Part shown: positions 60,569 through 64,000 of the stretch, one piece after another | Position numbering within the stretch: the first letter of the stretch is position 1 | Layout: each line of letters begins with the position of its first letter | Assembly: GCA_019623805.1 (NCBI GenBank) | Contig: CP053680.1 | Location: forward strand, 2,024,001 to 2,088,000 | Reading direction: 5' to 3' | Source of the DNA: Gammaproteobacteria bacterium (ex Lamellibrachia satsuma) | GTDB taxonomy: Bacteria > Pseudomonadota > Gammaproteobacteria > Chromatiales > Chromatiaceae | DNA length: 64,000 nucleotides | The notes under the pieces: model-generated | Databases searched by the model: none | What the model was told of the DNA's origin: nothing | Seen by the model: the letters and a program-made list of their open reading frames with translations, nothing else | Position numbers and translations under genes: made by a program

Positions 60569-62731
60569 ATGGATGTCTCCCCTATTCTCGATCCACTGAA
60601 TGAAGCACAGCGTGACGCGGTCAGCGCCTCGGTTGGCAATACTTTGGTGCTCGCTGGTGCCGGAAGCGGCAAGACCCGTGTCCTGGTGCATCGTATCGCC
60701 TGGCTGTTGACGGTGGAGGAGGCTACGCCCTGGTCGGTGCTGGCGGTGACATTTACCAACAAGGCGGCCAAAGAGATGCGCGGGCGCATCGAGGAGCTGT
60801 TGGGTCAGCCCATCGGTGGCATGTGGGTCGGCACCTTTCATGGGCTGGCGCACCGCCTGCTGCGAGCCCACTGGAAGGAGGCGGGTCTGCCCCAGAGTTT
60901 CCAGATCCTCGACTCCGACGACCAGTTCCGTATGATCAAGCGGATCCTTAAAAGCCTCGACCTGGATGATGCCAAATGGCCGCCACGGCAGGTTCAGTGG
61001 TTTATCAACGGCAAGAAGGACGAAGGACTGCGTGCCCAGCATCTGGATGATGGCGGCGATCCCTACCAGCACCAGATGATCCGCATCTACACCGAATACC
61101 AGGCGGCCTGTGAGCGTGGCGGTATGGTGGATTTTGCCGAGCTGCTGCTGCGCGCCCATGAGTTGTGGCGCGACAGGGCCGACATCCTGCAATACTACCA
61201 GGCGCGCTTCCGTCATGTGCTGGTGGATGAGTTTCAGGATACCAACGCAATCCAGTACGCCTGGCTGAGGCTGTTGACCAGGGGTCAGGACAACCTCTTC
61301 GTGGTGGGCGATGATGACCAGTCGATCTACGGTTGGCGTGGCGCGCAGGTGGAGAATATCCGCAATTTTGAGCAAAACTGCTCCAATAGCCGTATGTTCA
61401 AGCTGGAGCAGAACTACCGCTCTACCGGCAATATCCTCAACGCGGCCAATGCACTGATCGGCAACAACCCCTCACGTCTGGGCAAGCAGCTCTGGACCGC
61501 CGACGGCGAGGGTGATCCGATCAACCTCTACTCTGCCTTCAACGAGGTGGATGAGGCGCGGTTTGTCATCGAGCGTATCCGCCAGTTCATCTCCGATGGT
61601 AACAGTCGTAGCGAATCGGCGATTCTCTACCGTACCTCTGCCCAGTCGCGGATCTTTGAAGAGGCGTTGATCCAGTCGGCGATCCCCTACCGGGTCTATG
61701 GTGGGTTGCGTTTCTTCGAGCGCGCAGAGATCAGGGACGCCTTGGCCTATCTGCGTCTGCTCAACAACCCGGATGACGATGCCGCCTTTGAGCGTGCGGT
61801 GAACATGCCGCCACGTGGGATCGGACCCAAGACCGTCGATGCGGTGCGGGCGCACGCCAGGGATTTCAACGTCTCTCTCTGGGTGGCGACTGCGGAGCTG
61901 CTCAAGGGGGGCGCCATGCCCCGCCGGGCGGCCAACTCACTGCAGGGATTCCTTGATCTGGTCGAGGAGCTGCGGATCGATACTGCGGCCCTGGATCTGC
62001 CTGAAAAGGTTGATCAGGTGCTGGCCGCCAGCCGGCTGCCGGAACACTTCGAGAAGAGCCGGGACGGGAAGGGTCAGGACCGTAAGGAGAATCTGGAGGA
62101 ACTTGTCAACGCCACCCGCCAGTTTGGCTACGAGGCCCACGCAGACGAGGAGATGGACGAGTTATCCGCCTTTCTCTCCCACGCTGCGTTGGAGGCGGGA
62201 GAGGCCCAGGGCGATCCCTTCGAGGACTGCGTGCAGCTGATGACCCTGCACTCCGCCAAGGGGCTGGAGTTCCCCCTGGTCTTCCTGGTGGGTGTCGAAG
62301 AGGGGCTCTTTCCCCACAGTATGTCGGCGGATGATCCGGAGCGTCTGGAGGAGGAGCGGCGGCTCTGTTATGTGGGGGTGACCCGCGCCATGCAGACGCT
62401 CTATATGAGCCATGCCGAAAGTCGCCGTCTGCACGGGCAGGAGAACTATCCCCGGCCCTCCCGCTTCCTGCGGGAGATCCCCTCGTCATTGATACGCGAG
62501 ATCCGCTCCGGGCCTCAGGTTACCCAGCCCCTCTACAGCAAACCGGCTCGCGCCTACACCGATGAGTCGGTGGGTTTCAGTCTGGGTCAGCGGGTCATTC
62601 ACCCCAAGTTTGGTGAAGGTGTCGTCCTGAATGCCGAGGGTCAGGGGCGTAGCGCCAGGGTGCAGGTCAATTTTGAAACCGAGGGCAGCAAGTGGCTGGT
62701 GGTCGCCTATGCGAATCTTTCGCCTTGTTGA
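60569..62731 (+). CDS. uvrD: DNA helicase II, UvrD
   Basis: 720 residues, standard for UvrD. Superfamily 1 motifs in order: Q motif LNEAQRDAV, Walker A AGAGSGKTRVLVHR, motif Ia AVTFTNKAAKEMRGRI, motif II LVDEFQDTN, motif III GDDDQSIYGWRGA, motif IV YRS, motif V MTLHSAKGLEFPLVFLVG and motif VI EERRLCYVGVTRA. The C-terminal Tudor-like tail (RVIHPKFGEGVVLNAEGQG) binds RNA polymerase. It acts in nucleotide-excision and mismatch repair. Confidence 0.97.
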   Translation: MDVSPILDPLNEAQRDAVSASVGNTLVLAGAGSGKTRVLVHRIAWLLTVEEATPWSVLAVTFTNKAAKEMRGRIEELLGQPIGGMWVGTFHGLAHRLLRAHWKEAGLPQSFQILDSDDQFRMIKRILKSLDLDDAKWPPRQVQWFINGKKDEGLRAQHLDDGGDPYQHQMIRIYTEYQAACERGGMVDFAELLLRAHELWRDRADILQYYQARFRHVLVDEFQDTNAIQYAWLRLLTRGQDNLFVVGDDDQSIYGWRGAQVENIRNFEQNCSNSRMFKLEQNYRSTGNILNAANALIGNNPSRLGKQLWTADGEGDPINLYSAFNEVDEARFVIERIRQFISDGNSRSESAILYRTSAQSRIFEEALIQSAIPYRVYGGLRFFERAEIRDALAYLRLLNNPDDDAAFERAVNMPPRGIGPKTVDAVRAHARDFNVSLWVATAELLKGGAMPRRAANSLQGFLDLVEELRIDTAALDLPEKVDQVLAASRLPEHFEKSRDGKGQDRKENLEELVNATRQFGYEAHADEEMDELSAFLSHAALEAGEAQGDPFEDCVQLMTLHSAKGLEFPLVFLVGVEEGLFPHSMSADDPERLEEERRLCYVGVTRAMQTLYMSHAESRRLHGQENYPRPSRFLREIPSSLIREIRSGPQVTQPLYSKPARAYTDESVGFSLGQRVIHPKFGEGVVLNAEGQGRSARVQVNFETEGSKWLVVAYANLSPC

Positions 62732-62777
62732 AACTGAGTGAAACAGCCCGACGAATGGGCAGAACCTGGAGAAATTG

Positions 62778-63863
62778 ATGAAACGCCGTGAATTTATAAA
62801 AAAAGTGGGCGCCGGCTCTTTGGTGGCAAGCGCATCCCTTGCTGTTTCGCCGGTGGTGCAGGCAAAAGCGCAATTCAAATGGAAGATGGTTACCACCTGG
62901 CCGAAGAACTTTCCCGGCCTCGGCACCGGGGCGAACAAGCTGGCCCAACTGATCACCGAGATGAGCGGTGGGCGCATCAAGGTAAAGGTCTATGGCGCAA
63001 AAGAGCTGGTGCCGGCGTTTGAGGTATTCGACGCAGTCTCCCGCGGCACCGCCGAGATGGGTCATGGCGCGGCCTACTACTGGAAGGGTAAGAGCGAGGC
63101 GGCGCAGTTCTTCTCCACGGTGCCCTTCGGCATGACGGCCCAGGAGATGAATGGCTGGATGTACTACGGTGGCGGTCTCAAGCTGTGGCGCGAACTCTAT
63201 AAAAAGTTTGGCATGATCCCCGCCCCGGCTGGGAATACCGGTGTGCAGATGGGTGGCTGGTTCAACAAGGAGATCAACAGCGTGGATGATCTCAAAGGGT
63301 TGAAGATGCGCATCCCAGGCCTGGGCGGCGAAGTGTTGAAGCGGGCGGGCGGCACACCGGTCAATCTGCCTGGTGGCGAGCTGTTCACCTCACTCCAATC
63401 CGGCGCCATCGATGCCACTGAGTGGGTGAATCCCTACAACGACCTCGCATTCGGTCTCTTCAAGGCGGCCAAGTACTACTACTATCCGGGTTTCCATGAG
63501 CCCGGCACCACGCTGGAGGCGATCATCAATCAGAAGGCTTTCGATGAGCTGCCCAAGGATCTGCAGTCCATCGTGCTCAACGCCTGCAAGGTGGTGAATC
63601 AGGATATGCTGGCGGAGTACACCGCGCGTAATCCGGCAGCACTCAAGACCCTGGTGGAGAAACATAAGGTCGATATCCGCAGCTATCCGAAGGACGTCAT
63701 AGCGACCCTGCGTAAATACTCGGAAGAGGTGGTGCGGGAACTGGCCGGCAAGGACGATTTCACCAAGCGGGTCTACGATTCCTACAGCGCTTTTCTGAAG
63801 GGATCCCGTGAATGGGGTGCGCTCTCCGATATGGCCTATCTCGACGCCCGCGACCGGGGCTGA
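62778..63863 (+). CDS. TRAP transporter substrate-binding protein (DctP family), Tat-exported
   Basis: 361 residues from ATG 62778. The N-terminus MKRREFIKKVGAGSLVASAS is a twin-arginine signal, so the protein is folded before export. The DctP fold follows: FKWKMVTTWPKNFPGLG, then GGRIKVKVYGAKELVPAFEVFDAVSRG, then LKGLKMRIPGLGGEVLKRAGGTPVNLP with the substrate-binding arginine, and IDATEWVNPYND. Related Tat-exported members bind 2-oxo acids such as pyruvate. The DctQ and DctM membrane subunits are not adjacent, as hemW follows. Confidence 0.92.
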   Translation: MKRREFIKKVGAGSLVASASLAVSPVVQAKAQFKWKMVTTWPKNFPGLGTGANKLAQLITEMSGGRIKVKVYGAKELVPAFEVFDAVSRGTAEMGHGAAYYWKGKSEAAQFFSTVPFGMTAQEMNGWMYYGGGLKLWRELYKKFGMIPAPAGNTGVQMGGWFNKEINSVDDLKGLKMRIPGLGGEVLKRAGGTPVNLPGGELFTSLQSGAIDATEWVNPYNDLAFGLFKAAKYYYYPGFHEPGTTLEAIINQKAFDELPKDLQSIVLNACKVVNQDMLAEYTARNPAALKTLVEKHKVDIRSYPKDVIATLRKYSEEVVRELAGKDDFTKRVYDSYSAFLKGSREWGALSDMAYLDARDRG

Positions 63864-63877
63864 TTAGCATCTCGACC

Positions 63878-63928
63878 GTAGGGTGCGCCGTGCGCACCAT
63901 GATTGCTGATGCGCACGGCACACCCTAC
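63878..63928. repeat. Long inverted repeat, family C (copy 2)
   Basis: Left arm 63878-63899 beginning GTAGGGTGCGC, right arm ending CACCCTAC at 63928. Same family as 18023-18082. It directly follows the TRAP binding-protein gene and precedes hemW. Confidence 0.75.
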
Positions 63929-63949
63929 GTTTTGGACTCTCAGCAACAG

Positions 63950-64000
63950 ATGATCCCCCCACCCCTCTCCCTCTATGTGCATATTCCCTGGTGTGTGCGG
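63950..64000 (+). CDS. hemW: HemW radical SAM haem chaperone, first 17 codons (runs off the window)
   Basis: Starts MIPPPLSLYVHIPWCVR, the standard start of HemW, with the first cysteine of the radical-SAM C-x3-C-x2-C cluster site at residue 15. The gene was long named an oxygen-independent coproporphyrinogen oxidase; HemW instead carries haem. The CDS continues beyond the window. Confidence 0.88.
   Translation, partial: MIPPPLSLYVHIPWCVR

Overview
This window is a chromosomal segment of a gammaproteobacterium that includes the replication-origin neighbourhood. The order gyrB-recF-dnaN-dnaA, then divergently rpmH-rnpA-yidD-yidC-mnmE, followed by mnmG-rsmG, parA-parB and the nine-gene atp operon, is the classic origin-proximal layout. 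Two parS-like sites and three consensus DnaA boxes support this. The glnA-ntrB-ntrC block, DUF4124 proteins, a PEP-CTERM protein and the PP-loop/TusA pair suggest an environmental lineage such as the sulfur-oxidising Chromatiales/Sedimenticola-like group. That taxonomic guess is an inference from gene content, not a database result.

Layout. Bases 1-8420: the 5' end of cca with a DUF4124 gene overlapping it, a PilZ protein, a very large FAD/Fe-S oxidoreductase, a di-haem peroxidase and a GGDEF/EAL protein. Bases 8501-14615: mostly minus-strand genes (a hypothetical, a beta-hydroxyacid dehydrogenase, hemE, a hypothetical, a di-iron ODP protein, a hypothetical) plus a PDC sensor gene. Bases 14670-20012: nitrogen control, glnA - DUF4124 - ntrB - ntrC, with a sigma-54 promoter and NtrC-like sites visible in the DNA. 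Bases 20025-23070: a minus-strand operon of PP-loop thiolase, TusA, CDF metal transporter and EfpL. Bases 23211-27882: glyQS, a MazG-like gene, gmhB and plsC. Bases 28062-42370: the replication, RNase P, membrane-insertase and tRNA-modification core. Bases 42419-53543: a PEP-CTERM protein, parAB, a low-GC lipoprotein island, the complete F1Fo ATP synthase operon and a SlyD-like isomerase. Bases 53866-64000: glmU, glmS, an HMG-CoA-lyase-like aldolase, msrA, glk, uvrD, a Tat-exported TRAP substrate-binding protein and the first codons of hemW.

How the parts work together. The origin block carries initiator, clamp, recombination and gyrase genes. ParB from the parAB pair would load at the parS sites lying inside recF. 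GlnA activity and ntrBC expression would be tied together through NtrC sites upstream of glnA and ntrB. GlmS and GlmU feed UDP-GlcNAc to the envelope. The PilZ, GGDEF/EAL, PDC and ODP genes form a loose group of signalling proteins, but no common operon is visible.

I see no prophage, IS element, CRISPR array, tRNA or rRNA. The non-coding novelty consists of at least five families of short dispersed inverted repeats in intergenic gaps, parS sites embedded in coding sequence, a terminator between dnaN and recF, and a cluster of TTG/GTG start codons at the origin. I did not find a clearly new multi-gene defence or metabolic system. The best candidates for undescribed biology are the PP-loop/TusA/CDF/EfpL operon, the HMGL-like aldolase, and the lipoprotein island with its overlapping micro-ORF.
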